Part shown: piece after piece, positions 46,058 to 57,919 of the stretch
Numbering within the stretch: position 1 is the stretch's first letter
Layout of the letters: each line of letters opens with the position of its first letter
Program-made: the position numbers and the translations under genes
DNA from: Opisthorchis felineus
Taxonomy: Eukaryota > Platyhelminthes > Trematoda > Opisthorchiida > Opisthorchiidae
Direction: 5' to 3'
DNA length: 64,000 nt
Assembly (NCBI GenBank): GCA_004794785.1
Contig: SJOL01001804.1
Span: 233,423 to 297,422, forward strand
Notes under the pieces: model-generated
What the model was told of the DNA's origin: nothing
The model's input: the letters and a program-made list of their open reading frames with translations, nothing else
Database searches by the model: none

Positions 46058-49000
46058 ATACAGTAGTCTTGCAAAAACTATCCTACGGAGCATTAGACCC
46101 GCAGTTTACTGCTCCCAGCACGTTTATACTACCAAGTTGTTCACGAGTTATTTGTTGTGCAGTAAGTAGTTTCCTAAAATTACTGTTGAACATCGAATAA
46201 AATGCACAAATCGGCAAAGAGTTCAGTGTCACTCAAATATTAGCATGTACCCATAAGTGCCTTGCCACTTCTGATCCTGGTTTCAAGCTATATCTGGCAG
46301 TGTGTATTGCTTTAGTTTGAGCAATAGGCTTTCCCGAATTTCTCATGTCCTGGAGTTTTAAATTCGTAATTTTAGAGTCTCAGAAAATTATGGTTGCCGC
46401 AGTCAACGATCCACTTGTGGGATAACGTGTCCTTTCACTTTTTTGCCCAAAGGCCATATTATCACAAGACACTGAACAGGTATAAAGCAGGATGAAGTCA
46501 GTAGCCACAAGGTTATCATATTTTTAAGCCATACTCCCTAATAATGTGAATACTGATAAAAATGCAATGGCAGTATATGGGTGGCTAACACCCCTACAGG
46601 TTGTGCTGCCGCTGAGAAACGCTTACCATGAAGGAAGACCCGACATCACAACTGTCATCTTTCCTAGGTCCTCAGCTCCCAGAATAGCTTCGAGTTGTGG
46701 GTTGCGCAGTAAACAAGCGGATGCTCTTACACTCAAAGCGAATATTGCATCCACATTGTCTAGTCATGCTACGCGTGAGGCGATTTCTTGAATGGAATAC
46801 CGAAACTGCTGGTGAGATGTTTCGCATTCACTGTAGATTGTTCACAGTAGACTATTCATAGTCTATACCTAGCGGGGAAAGATTTAAGTTTTACAGATCT
46901 CTCGAAGGATGCAAACCCGCCACTAACCGAGTGGAATTTAAGCAGCACATGACCAAACCTATCGAAATAACCCTAAAGGCTCTCATTTTAAAGCTAAGTA
47001 TGTTTTGAATTGGAGGTAGATGGAAACTGAATATATCTAGATGAATTTGAAGCGTATGGAAAAAATCAAACGGTTTTGGCATCAGACGTGTTTTGATATG
47101 TCTTTCTTCCACTACTTACTATCTATCTCAGACGAAGATGATTGTCTGAGATGTTATGGAAGCATTTCAGACGTCTGTTAAGGAACGCCGAGAAAAAGTC
47201 TTGTTCTGTAATGAAAAAGGCAAACAAAACTTTATATACGGTTGCTTGGTAACACTGGTGGGCCTTAATAGCAGGCTTTGAGTTAGGGTCGCCAATTTTC
47301 ATTAATGTCCATACACTATTTGGACGGAAAACAAATCATGTTTCCAGTAGTGATTTAATTTTTGTGCGTCTCTCTTTATTCCGGACAGATGGGTATGTTT
47401 GAAAATCCAGTTTCAAAATTCCCCAGTCCGAACTAGCTCAATCCATTCTGAGGCGCTACTTCACCTTTTTTGTGAATCAGTAGTATGTCTCCGGAATCCC
47501 TACAGTATTCACCAATGAAAGGATTGTAGCGTTCAGTGCAAGTTAAACCTGGCGCTTGAATTATTATGAGCAGCTGGTAATTAGATTGCAGGGCGAATTA
47601 AATGAAGTGTTATGGCCCTGATCTACCCGGACTGGTCAGTTTGACGGAAAGTTTGTGAATTTTGTCCTAATAATGATCAAAAGTTTGCAGCTTGAATTAC
47701 TTCAATATAAACTAACCGCTAAAAGGTTATCTATACCATTCCATTTCAATGCTTGCATGAGAGTGTTGCAAGTCTGAACAGGTCAATGATTGAATACACG
47801 ATTAGTTGATTCGACTCATCACTTCACTGAAAGCCATTCCCAATCTCACCACACCAATCAGGTAGAAACTTTAGATTACGGGTCCTGAAAAATCGCAGTT
47901 CACGCATCCGTGCTTCGATCAGCATTCCAGTGAAGCGTTTTATGCAGTTGTGTATCAAACTGCTTTGATGACCTTTCTTAATTGAGGTCACGTTAATATG
48001 TCTGACAGATGTGGCTTGGAGGGAAGTGTATACATGTGCGTTTCCGAACCCTTAAACTGATAACAAGCAACTGACCGAAGCGTGAACATGCCCTGGACTG
48101 GTACGACCATTAGCTGTAGGCAAGGATGAGCAGGAAACGATGGTGATGCCAGCTCAAACCACAAACATGAGGTGAAATGAAGTTATTCAATATCATTTCA
48201 ATGAATGAAGCTCGAAAGGAATAGGTCTTCTAGTTCAACAAGGTGAAGTATCATGATCATATTTTCAAAAGTGTTTTTCATTGGGCTCGTGTGTAGATGT
48301 GCGCTTAGTTGTATCTCTTAATTTTGTTGTCTATCTGCTATCTTGAAACGATGTTGACTACCGTGAATTGACGACGTCATCCCATCATGTTTAAAATTAG
48401 GAATTTATTGGTATTCACCGCAAAGTAGGTCTATGTTTGTACTCTAAATTTTTCCTTAATTAAGTTTGAGTAATAGTCTCACTCGACAGACGGAGGCTAG
48501 GAGCAAAAGTAAAGCATTCGCACGATTGATGAAAGCCAAATTTGATCACTCTACTTATTGTCCTGTCCGTCTGTTTAACAAAATCACGTTTGTCAATCTC
48601 CGTTAATTGAAGATCCTGGAATCAAACATTGAACAAAGACAAGCGATCCCTAAAGGTTTCAGCCAGGTTTATAACAATGTCGTCGAAACATACCACCCTC
48701 TCCATATTTCGGTAGAATGTCACTGACGTGCATTTTCCGTTGATCTAAGGATAATCTTACCTTTCATTTAACCTCTTACTGAAAATCTCCCCCATAAAAC
48801 TGGCCTCAAAAGTGATCTTTGCTTCCGGACTGAATGGAAAACTAGTTGTATTTGGAATAAACTTGTGTTATTGTCCATCTAATGTTTAGATGAGTCATAG
48901 TAGGGATGTTTCAGATTGTGATCAATGTGCTTTCCCGATGGCCCTGCAGTGTTCAGCTGAGCCGTACATTGTGTGGTTCGTCTACTAAGCTGTCACTTCA

Positions 49001-50032
49001 TCAGATACCAACCACTAGTGTGTCACCTTGTCCTAGCCTGGTGCAGTGAAGCAACCACGACTGGTAGGAACGTATATGGTAGGTTGATGCACACCAGTGG
49101 ATAGGAGGGGGACAGAAACTGTACAGTACAGACGTAAGGCAACGCACAATCAAACTAGGTCTTCGATAACGTGCTTAAGTAACTTAAAAGACCTGACCTC
49201 TTCTTGAATCCCAGTAGGAAGGAGCAAACCCACTTTCACATGCAATCCAATAGTAAACGGCAAATAGTTTAATCAGTCTCCTTTAGCATGATCGGCTAAC
49301 ATCTAGCCTGTTGTTACACGCTGAATAAACGTACACTAAGCATTCTCTGGATATTATGTGTCCTCGCCACATCAGAGTTAGATAGTGCAACCTATTAATT
49401 TGCTGTTTCACTCGTTTATGGAGGAAATTTGAGAGTGAAAAGGCACATTTTTTTATTAACCCTACTTGCAGCCAACCACCTGAAGATACAAATGGTCTAA
49501 AACCCGCATGTGAATCCAGCCAAAAATATTGTCACAATTTTTCTGTGGGCAGTGATTTTGACGTTGGTCAGGACTGGACTACTCATGAGAAAAACCTGCA
49601 CCGGTGATGTAGCTCTGGCGAACCGTATGCAATCACTAAAAAAATTATTGCGACATTCAGATGGACTTCTACAATGAGCATTTTACTGATAGCATTGGGG
49701 AGATTTGGAAATTTTCATTGAAGATTTCATCCTAGAATTGCGGTCAGCTTCTAGTGAAAAACAAATGCGCAGTTTTTGCATCCTTCCTAAGACTTACCAG
49801 CAGTGCGCAGATCCTGTACAATTTCGAGTTTATCACACTACTGTTCAGCTTCTCATGACTGAACGGCTGGTCTGAAACTAATAGCCGAATTTCGCAGGAG
49901 CGTCATGAGCTGAGACAGATCTACACTGCCTATCGGCTTTTCAACATAGCTTTGCTTCGCGTAAGTATCCACCATGCCCCAAACCTAACCAAAATAACGC
50001 GATTTACTCATTTCTCTCCTGATTTTTTTTAG
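46058..50032. other. Stretch without recognised features
   Basis: Almost no open frame above 60 codons occurs between 47.1 and 50.0 kb. The frames at 46546-46791 (plus) and 46891-47112 (minus) are not recognised. No repeats were identified by eye. Confidence 0.5.
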
Positions 50033-50841
50033 TATCCCTACTCACCGGTTAAAAGTTTGTTATAATTATGCCAGAAATTTAACAAACGCCGCTGCTGGAT
50101 TGCCTTATTTTACACGCAGTTTTTGTTTCCTTGCTTGTTTCTTTCAACTGAAAGAAGTGAAGTGTAAGAAATCACGTCGTTTACTCATGCTTCTGCCTCT
50201 CTTGCTGTTAGTCTTCTTTGGACTTCTCAGCAGGTGGCGGAACTTGCTAAGACCAGTAACTGTGTGGTGCATTCTACCAAGCTTGCAACATAAGTTTACG
50301 TCTTTCAACAGACATGCTTTATTTTTTGAACTGGCTGCTCCAAAATTGACATCTGTGGTACACTACGCTGCATTCTGGTGGTTTCCATTAGCATTTAATT
50401 ACTCTAGCCCTGAAGTGAACGTTGCAGTAAGTTGTTTTCTGAAAGTAACACGCAGCTTACAAGGTTCTTAATAACTTCTCAACAGCCTACGACCGGTTTC
50501 GCCCCATTGAGGCTCATCAGAAAGGCGCAGTCCCTCAGTTTCCGTAAACTTCATGTTCTACACGAACCCAAATCGCACGAAATTCGGCTAATTCACTCGT
50601 CCGCGCCTATCTGATGAGTCAAAAGTGGGGCGAAACCGGTTGTGGGCTGTTGAAGAGATTTCAACAGCTTTTTGAGTATTGTGTTACGCCATTTATCCAT
50701 TCGTTTTTTGTTTGTTTGTTCGTTTACGATCAGCACTATCTTCCAGTGCACCTTCGGAAATTGCCATATTATGTAGAAGGACGTTCCCAGAGGCTTGAAC
50801 TTTCCAAAGACCCTTTGAAGTTCGTTAAAAGTAGCACCTAG
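50033..50841 (+). CDS. Candidate 3' end of an unrecognised membrane-protein gene (two exons)
   Basis: Exon A (50033-50426) begins after a T-rich tract ending TTTTTTTTAG and ends at GCA|GTAAGT, phase 0. Exon B (50734-50841) begins after a long T/G-rich tract ending GATCAG, also phase 0, and ends with TAG. The joined frame is open for about 167 codons. A basic segment (KCKKSRR) is followed by a strong membrane helix (LLMLLPLLLLVFFGLL) and an aromatic-rich stretch (YAAFWWFPLAFNY). The C-terminus is basic and polar (HYLPVHLRKLPYYVEGRSQR). A second good acceptor at about 50154 (TTTCAACTGAAAG) could shorten exon A. The basic-plus-helix pattern loosely recalls the membrane segment of nuclear-envelope SUN proteins, but there is no SUN domain and I do not assign it. 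No upstream exon is visible. The 307-bp intron holds an inverted pair of hammerhead motifs. Confidence 0.3.
50483..50530 (-). repeat. Hammerhead ribozyme motif (family B), minus strand
   Basis: Minus-strand order: GCGCCTTT, CTGATGA (50514-50520), stem II GCCTC-AAT-GGGGC (50501-50513, five pairs including one G-U), GAAAC (50496-50500), CG, GTC, GTAGGCTGTTG. Stem III is a two-pair mini stem, the cleavage triplet is GTC, and stem I is formed by AGGC with GCCT plus flanking pairs. All conserved core bases are present. This is the minimal type I form associated with Penelope-like terminal repeats. Confidence 0.65.
50601..50660 (+). repeat. Hammerhead ribozyme motif (family B), plus strand
   Basis: CGCGCCTAT, CTGATGA (50611-50617), a 14-base stem II region with only three pairs (GTC/GGC), GAAAC (50632-50636), CG, GTT, GTGGGCTGTTGAAGAG. 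The core boxes are intact. Stem II is weaker than in the minus-strand copy 80 bp away, and the cleavage triplet is GTT. It is divergent from its partner. Confidence 0.6.
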
Positions 50842-53627
50842 AAATGACGTGAGTAAGTTAAAGAGTCTTGTCTAAGAGTCAAAACGCCTGTCATCAAGAC
50901 CCAGCATTCAAATAACTTCCATTTAAGAATTTGCCTCTATCAAAGCGATTGTGATTGATCAACACTAAACCACAATGATTTACTGTTTCACTTAGAAACA
51001 ACTGATACAACTGTTCAGCAGCCGAGCAAATTCCATAAGTCATACTGTTCACAAAAGATTCTGATCTGAATAATTTAATGTTGACTTCCATGGTCTAGAA
51101 GAATATTGCTTAAGTGGCGGCAGCTAGGATTTTTATATAACTAATTCTCCGGTCTTCATGTCAAGCAAACTCCCACGAGTTTTGCCAGCATAAACTATGC
51201 AAAACGAGTTGATCGTCTGCAACGGTGCAAAACAATTAACTACGCCAACCCCACGGAAAAATGAAAGTGATCTTTCTATTCGAATACCCAAGCTTGCAAA
51301 TTCCTACAATTCTAGTGTTTTAACATTCATTCTCCGAAATCTCAGTCTGGGGTGACTTAATAACTTCCTTCATGTTTCCAATCGTGAGAGGCAAACGCAA
51401 ATCTGCAGGTATTCATTCGTCTTCAGATGCCCAACTGCCAAACCATCAGGATGACACGAACTCCTTGCTATGTATTCAACCCTTTTTCTTTTCGGCAAAC
51501 GGGGGTGGTCATCAACGTTGCCCAAAAATGTTAACCAACTGGCGCCGAAACAATTGCCGCTAGCGGAAAAATAATGGGTTCGGATTCATTTGAACTCCAA
51601 GTACACACCACAAAAGATTTGGTCCCGCGAAACACTCAAAGCAATTTGAGAGAGAAGAGGAAAAAGGGAAGGAAAACTTATTAGGGGACAGACTGGTTGT
51701 AATGGCGACCTGGCCTTTCCCAAACATATCCAAGCCAAAAGCACATTGCTACGTTCCCATTCGGTCGACGATTGAAGAATGTTTTTTTTGTATTACTGGT
51801 CGACTGTTGTCGGAATGGAATGCATGAGACCAAAAGAAGCAAGAGATACGTTCAGACGACTGGGTTGGATAGATTTGTGGATTCAATAGGAAACTCCCAG
51901 TAAATATGGTGCACTGGGTCACCGTCCACTTGCATCAAGCAAATAATGCTCAAAATCGAGTACGCATTAGACCCTGATTTAGGAGGAATTTAGGTTCATT
52001 ACATTTACTTTCAGTTATATGACTAAAACTGGCTATCTTTCCGCAATCTAAGATAGTAATACTTAGACCTCATAACGCTCAGCGGGTGTACGCACATCCC
52101 ATAGCATGTGGTAACGTAAGACCTATATCAGTGACCTCTCTCATCACCCCTATCGTTCACAGCTTTCTCAACAGTTCCGAGTGAGAGAAAGCAAAAAGAT
52201 TTTTTACGACTGGGTAAAAGTGGTCTAGCCCTGTTTGCCGCGGTAGGCCCTATATCTTATTCCATCTTCAGTGTGCTCTACTCTGCTGAAGTGAACGTCT
52301 AACAGTAGGGACTACCTACTGAGAAACGGAAAAGTTCAGCAAAACACACTAATTCGCACGTTAAGCTGCTGTTGACCGTCAAGTGGATCCCAGCTGAACT
52401 TTTCGCTTACGCTGCTCTTTAAGTAAGTGTATCGCGCCTTCTTTTTCAGTTGAAATGGTATTGGAGATACTCCGTTTTATTGTCTAGGCGGAACACATAA
52501 TTTACAGAGTACATCGAAAACTGAATTTCGATATTCCGAAAATTGAGCCAACTGGAATGCGAGGTTGCCCATCTGCAGCACATTCTGTTGAAGTGTATCA
52601 CGAACGAGAGATTTTGCTGGAATTCATTCGGGTCCACGTTTAACAGCTACTTAGTTAACACATACATGTAGTTGGTCAACTACGTACAATCTGACGGTCA
52701 AGTAAACCATAAGGCTCAAAGGAATCCGGAAAGTATACCTACATACTGAGTTTCAAGAAGAACGGAACAGGCAATTAGTTGTCGAAGTGTTCTTAGCAAC
52801 TGTGTCAAAGGTATGCTATTTCCCAACGTTTGATGACTATTTTTGCTTTTATCATCTTCACAACACAGTTTGGTCTATGCAATATGACTTGATTGCCCAA
52901 AGACGGTAGGCAGCCCAAACCAGGAAAGGCGAAGATCTGACAGTTGCCACTTTGCTACATCATGGTCTGTCCTCCGCAAACTTTTCGCCAATACTGAGTT
53001 TCGAGTGGAAAACAAGGCTTTCTCTGTTAGACTGTAGCCGAATATAGGTAGTGCAATTCCCAACCACCCTAACTTGATAAGTTCAAACTGCCGCTCGAGA
53101 GAGTCCAGCTCATTAGCTAGTATTTGTTCACCGACCGTTTTATCACGGCAGCCTTCTACGCGGATAAGATAATTATGATAAGACGAGTTTTGTATATCAT
53201 GTCAAGAAAATGGGGGTTACTTGTTTTTCAAACGTGTCATGTGTTCCAGGCTCTTAAATGAGACAGCACCCGCAGAAAATTTAGCTCCTTAATTTATATA
53301 GAATCAGTAGTACAAACACCCGCGTCCTCTTATAAGCTCGACAAACAAGAGCGTCTATGATAAGTACATTTTTACAAACATCAGTAAAATCGGATGGAAA
53401 GCTATGCCATTGGTCCGCATCCATATCGTGATACTTCGTAATACATATTGGTTCCAGGAAGACTGAGCTTCTAGGTCACACAGAGAAAATTGATATTGCT
53501 CGCTCTCATACCCTCATGATCTTACCTTTACGCCAACGGAACATTCTCCTCTTCCGTCCGTATCTCCTGAAGTGTTTTGTTTGACGCTGTGCTTCTGGGT
53601 AGAAGTCTGCTTATTTAGGAGTTTCAG
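50842..53627. other. Stretch without firm features
   Basis: Contains the block AAGATTTTTTACGACTGGGT at about 52197-52216, shared with 13.88 kb. The open frames at 50894-51091, 51372-51563, 52446-52637 and 52875-53063 are not recognised. Confidence 0.45.
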
Positions 53628-53813
53628 TGTGTCGACTGAAACCTAAGCTCGTAAAAACGACGGACAGTGAGGTAGTTTCTGGTGGTTCTGTGAGACCACC
53701 TTCATCCCATAGGTCGCGTGCGCCAAAGTACGTGTGGCACAGCGGTCCTCATGGAGTTCCTGGAAATGACTCTGGTAGTGAGACACGTTTATATGCTCAT
53801 CACGCTTCGCATC
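53628..53813 (+). CDS. Candidate internal exon, polar Ser/Arg/His-rich, unrecognised
   Basis: The acceptor is GGAGTTTCAG before 53628 and the donor is CATC|GTAAGC after 53813. The exon is phase 1 at both ends (186 nt, a multiple of three). The translation is polar and looks disordered (VVSGGSVRPPSSHRSRAP, GNDSGSETRLYAHHASH), like a cytoplasmic or nucleoplasmic tail. No domain is recognised. The next exon candidate, at 53912, continues in phase. No upstream partner exon has been identified. Confidence 0.35.
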
Positions 53814-53911
53814 GTAAGCAACAGAGATTAGTTAAAAGCCGGCTTCATTTTTTCACAGTGTGTCCGCAAGATTTCGTTTACCCCTCATACCAGCCCTACG
53901 TTTTTGCGCAG

Positions 53912-54117
53912 TCTTTGGGCTCCTACAAGCAAACCTATGGCTCACAAGCGGCGCTTCACTGGGTTCTTTTGTAGGGGCTAACTATGGGTACAATTCTATT
54001 AGGGCGGCAGTTATCCACATTTTTACTTGTCCGGTCTGGGTTTTTGCGGCGACAGCTACTTTGGAAAACTGCATATGTCTCCTGACACTAATCACTGGGC
54101 AAATGCACACCCAGTAA
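53912..54117 (+). CDS. Candidate next exon, hydrophobic, ending at a stop
   Basis: The acceptor is TTTTTGCGCAG before 53912, in the phase left by the exon at 53628-53813 (a 98-bp intron). The frame then runs to a TAA at 54117. It is largely hydrophobic (FGLLQANLWLTSGASLGSF, IHIFTCPVWVFAATATL), consistent with one or two membrane-associated segments. It could end earlier at a donor I cannot choose. Not recognised, and possibly not coding. Confidence 0.25.
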
Positions 54118-54950
54118 ACTCGGGATAAACAGTGACGTGAAGGTAAAAGTTGGAAGTGAGCCTTGACTCATTGAAACAGAATAACGACTGCTTTCTACTG
54201 TTTGTAGAGCAGGGGAGAAACTCAATAAAATTCCATTACTAATAAACTGCTAATGTAAGGGTAAACACGTACATCTACGAAGTTTTAACATAGATGGCCG
54301 AAGTGACTTGAACTGAGCTTCTTGCGTTGACCGAATTTATTAATATACAAACCCACAGAACACAGTAGTATGTCCAAAAACATTGCACAAAATTTGGCAC
54401 TCAGATATTTGCACCGGATATTTGCATGTACACCCCCGTCTCTTCGACGATTACTTTTAACTTTTATCTTGAATGACTTCTAACCGATTCTCATCGATTG
54501 CGCCCGATACAGTCTCCTTACAGACCGGTCGGTGATATATCGCAAAGGTAATCTTTGCGCAGGTGTGCTTTTCCTAATGCAAATCATCTATTCCTTACAA
54601 CTCAAATACATTCACTCTTTAGGACCGGAGTGGACAATTGCACACGTGGTCATGTAATTTAACCTCATCCACAACATAATTATATCTTTCAGACGCAGAG
54701 ATACTCAGCCAATCTATCACCCATTTTTTCGTGAATCTGGTGTAAACCACAGACAGACGAGGATTTCAACGAAAGTTAGTAGTAGGCCTTAAGAGGGTCC
54801 ACCCGTTGTGTAAACGCAAAACAAACGTAACAGAATGTGCAACGTTTTTCGCAACCCTAAATTCGGTGGCTGGATTGATGGAATTCGGAAGCGACCGAGC
54901 GAAAATCATATTGTGTTGACCAAAGATACTTTCACTCATCTCGACAAATA

Positions 54951-55005
54951 GTCTCACTTGCACACGAATTAGGTTTTGGCAGGTTGAATCCAGCAGAACC
55001 TCTCA
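54951..55005 (-). repeat. Dispersed 60-bp repeat, copy 5
   Basis: Minus-strand GGTTCTGCTGGATTCAACC followed by TGCCAAAACCTAATTCGTGT and GCAAGTGAG aligns with the other copies. Confidence 0.55.
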
Positions 55006-56867
55006 TTTGCGGTGGTCTGTCAAAGGGTTTTCAGTGACCTTAAAAGTAGTGTGTAACGTCTATGCTCCCACTTAGTTAGAGCTAGGTGGACATCGTCGGT
55101 CAACCTAGTACAACCGGACTTGAATATCAGTCTATGTAGATTCGGTCCAAAACGATTTGGATGTTGATGTTACAAACTCTAAGCATAGGTCCTTGTTGAT
55201 GGTCAGGAAACGAGGAATGCTGACTCAACGCAGGGTGCTAACCTAAATATCCGCCATGGCTCAGTGCCCATGTTGTCTCATCTAATGGAAAAACTGTTCA
55301 GGCAAAGGTTAAAAAGAAAATACAACATTCTTATATGGAGGAAGTAAGCACTTATTAATGAGTGCGCAAAGGTGAGCACCCGTATTCTGTAGCACTCTGT
55401 ACAAGCAATAAGAATATGATAGTAAGACCCAAAGACAGTGGTCATCAAGTCAACAGCGGAATGAATTCCAAAAATATTTTAACAGGGAGAAAATCAGTGG
55501 CCAATTTCTCATCTGGTTTGTCACAGAAGTGTTACTTCCAAAAGAACCCAGAAGAACCTCATAGCACTAACTGGTAAAATATGAAAAATATCATATCTCA
55601 CTGAAAATACCTGTATGTTGGCGAATGTTTTGCTCCGTAATATTGGTTTGCTAGGGTGAAAGCCGAATGTTGCTACTTCGGACAAAGTGTTTCTAAATGT
55701 GATCCAGTTAGCATGACTGCCAGCTATCATGTCGGTGTGAGTGATCAGACAATCCAATTCGTCCAGCTATGTCAAGCCACTCCCGAGTGCTTCACTATTG
55801 TGCAACCTGTTTGAACCATACTTTACCATGTAATGACCATAGTGCGAGTCACTTTTATTTTTGCCATATATCAATGATTTTTAATTTTTACTTTATTGGT
55901 TTAAAACTGCCGGATCAAGGGAAAACTTCCCCGCAAAAATCCAAATGTCCTTTTAAAGTAGATTGGCTTTTTGACCTGCGTATTTGGAATACAAAAGAGT
56001 ACGTAACTCCAATCACGCTTCATAAGTAAACAGGGAAGACCGTAGAACAACCGAATAAATATTCGCGATTCCGTTGCTTTCAGCATGTCAACGGTGAAGT
56101 GGGCTCATCCATCGTTATTATTAGCCATAATAATTGATTGTTGAGAAATGAGTGGCGGGCGTCCAATTGCTAAGCTGAAGGCTTCTGATTCGAATCGATG
56201 AAGGAGTAGTCAGTTCAGGCCAAATAGAGTTTCATATATCCAAGGTTAAAGTGCTGGTGTACAAATAGGCAACCACACCACATATAAATGATAAAACTTC
56301 GATATGCACACATTAATTTTTCTATCCGTGGTTATTGCGCAGGGCGGTGACATTAACTAGAAAGAGAGTCAAGCAAGAGATCACAAACTTACGGCAACGT
56401 AAAGTTCTATCGTGCCTGGGGCGAGTTGACGAAGTGGAACCGTCTGTAGTAAGTGAGTTTGATCAGCTTTGCTGATAACTCACAGTACTGATAAAAACCA
56501 CGAGTTCCCCTTAGCAACTTAGCGTCGGGTGAATTCTTTAGGGTCGAACATCTCATATATCTTGAAGATTCTAAAACTTAAAATTTGTGATTTACATGAT
56601 AAATACAATTACGCCTGTTCACCGATACTGTGGACAGGGTATTTTACTTCCTAACGATTGACTGTCAGGGTGTAAAAGCATGGCAAAGATAAGGAGTATT
56701 GGGTTTCTGACCTATAGATTACTCATATGGTTGCTAAAAACTCCTCGACAGCCTTATGAGTAATGTATTAGATCTATACAATATACAGCGATAGCTCGAA
56801 CGTCGAACCAAGTGAAGCATTAGGCGGCCTGGTGAAGAACATTCAGCTGAGAGGGACATCATAAACG

Positions 56868-56930
56868 CGATTCAGCTGGTTTCCATGTAAGTCTCCCTTC
56901 AAAATCAAACTGGTCTGCAAATGTGTGCAT
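56868..56930 (+). repeat. Dispersed 60-bp repeat, copy 6
   Basis: GATTCAGCTGGTTTCCATG, AAGTCTCCCTTCAAAATCAA and CTGGTCTGCAAATGTGTG align with copies 1 and 3. Confidence 0.6.
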
Positions 56931-57129
56931 AAGTCGGGTTCTTGAGCAGTCTTCTAAAAGACAGACACATTAGGTCGGCTTAAGAAGATCTATTCGAACC
57001 AAATAGATCTAAACTGGGTATATGACTAGGAATTAGGCTGGTGTTTTAGAAAATATGGTGTGTTTAGGTATCCCACTTTCATCTCAAAATTTGAATATCT
57101 TCAAATGGTGAGTGCGTACCCCTTATGAC

Positions 57130-57919
57130 AAAGGATGTACTTGCCTGAATGGGAGGGATTAGAAGCAAGTAAGCGCTTCTGCCAGGGAATATCCCAAAGC
57201 AGGATAATACCTTGTCCATTGGTGAACTCACAGCTGATAACACATTTCCGCACCATGTTAAATTTCAAACGGCTCCTTGAAATTAAAATAAAGCTCCTGT
57301 TTAAAAGACATCACTAGCCTGGCCATATTCAGTGCCGAAAAATTAAGCTGCCTCCAAACACAGTGAAATTGTTAGAATATTTGACCAACTCTCAGTGCTT
57401 GACGTGGTGTTGGGCTATAGCCTCTAGTGTCTTGCCACATCACACCGCACACATAGGCAGTTTGAGGCAAAATATGCAGCTGAGGTGGAGACCACATAGA
57501 TTACTGACACTATCTTCCAAAGTGACCACTCCCAACTTCTCCTAATTTAGCCCTTGGACTAGTAACAGCCTAAATACATAATTCTGGAGTGCCATCAGTG
57601 CCCGTGCTTCCTCTCTGAGGTCTGCGGGATTATCAGATTTCCATTGCAACATACATACTTGCTTCAAATGAGAAGCACGGGAAAGCATTTGGGTTAAAAT
57701 GCATGTAATGCACCTTACAGTTTGTGTTCCTGATTGAACGTACATTGAGAACAGGCAATCCGGGGCACCGTACATAACGTAAAGTTTGTTCTGATGTGAC
57801 CATCTTTGGGGAGGTACTGGCGCAGGAACCCTTGCATAGTTCTGTACTGCAGGAGATGAGGTATTCCGTCGAACCCTAAAGGAATGGACGGATGACATCG
57901 ACACCTCAATGATAGGCAA
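57130..57919 (-). pseudogene. Decayed piggyBac-type transposase fragment
   Basis: Minus-strand blocks in three frames fall in the order expected for a piggyBac/PGBD transposase. At about 57790-57880, LGFDGIPHLLQ then GFLRQYLPKDG, like the SIDExMIxFKGR...QYxPxKP segment with its first Asp. At about 57700-57790, KLYVMYGAPDCLFSMYVQSG, like the KLWVLxDSxTGYxxxFEVYTG segment. At about 57550-57580, a short MYLGCY piece where VYxDNYYTS (second Asp) is usual. At about 57390-57470, TAYVCGVMWQDTRGYSP, like TYxCGTVRxNRKGxP. At about 57190-57240, QGIILLWDIPWQKRLLAS, like the VAxVWxDxKxVxxLST segment. The second catalytic Asp appears changed (GCY for DCY/DNY), and several stops and frameshifts interrupt the frame. 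No TTAA-flanked terminal inverted repeats were located. A dead copy. Confidence 0.55.

Larger units (their letters stand above)
54118..57120. other. Stretch with two dispersed repeat copies, otherwise featureless
   Basis: Copies 5 and 6 of the 60-bp repeat lie at 54951-55005 and 56868-56930. A polar plus-strand frame at 55362-55577 ends at CTG|GTAAAA but lacks a good acceptor. A tRNA B-box-like GATTCGAATC lies near 56190. Confidence 0.45.

Noticed and set aside
50033..50841. Identification as a SUN or KASH nuclear-envelope protein
   Set aside because: Only the basic-plus-hydrophobic segment is similar. No SUN domain, coiled coil or PPPx C-terminus is present.
51372..51563. ATG-started plus-strand frame with GCAG|GTATTC and TTCAG sites inside
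   Set aside because: The implied intron would be only 18 bases, too short to splice.
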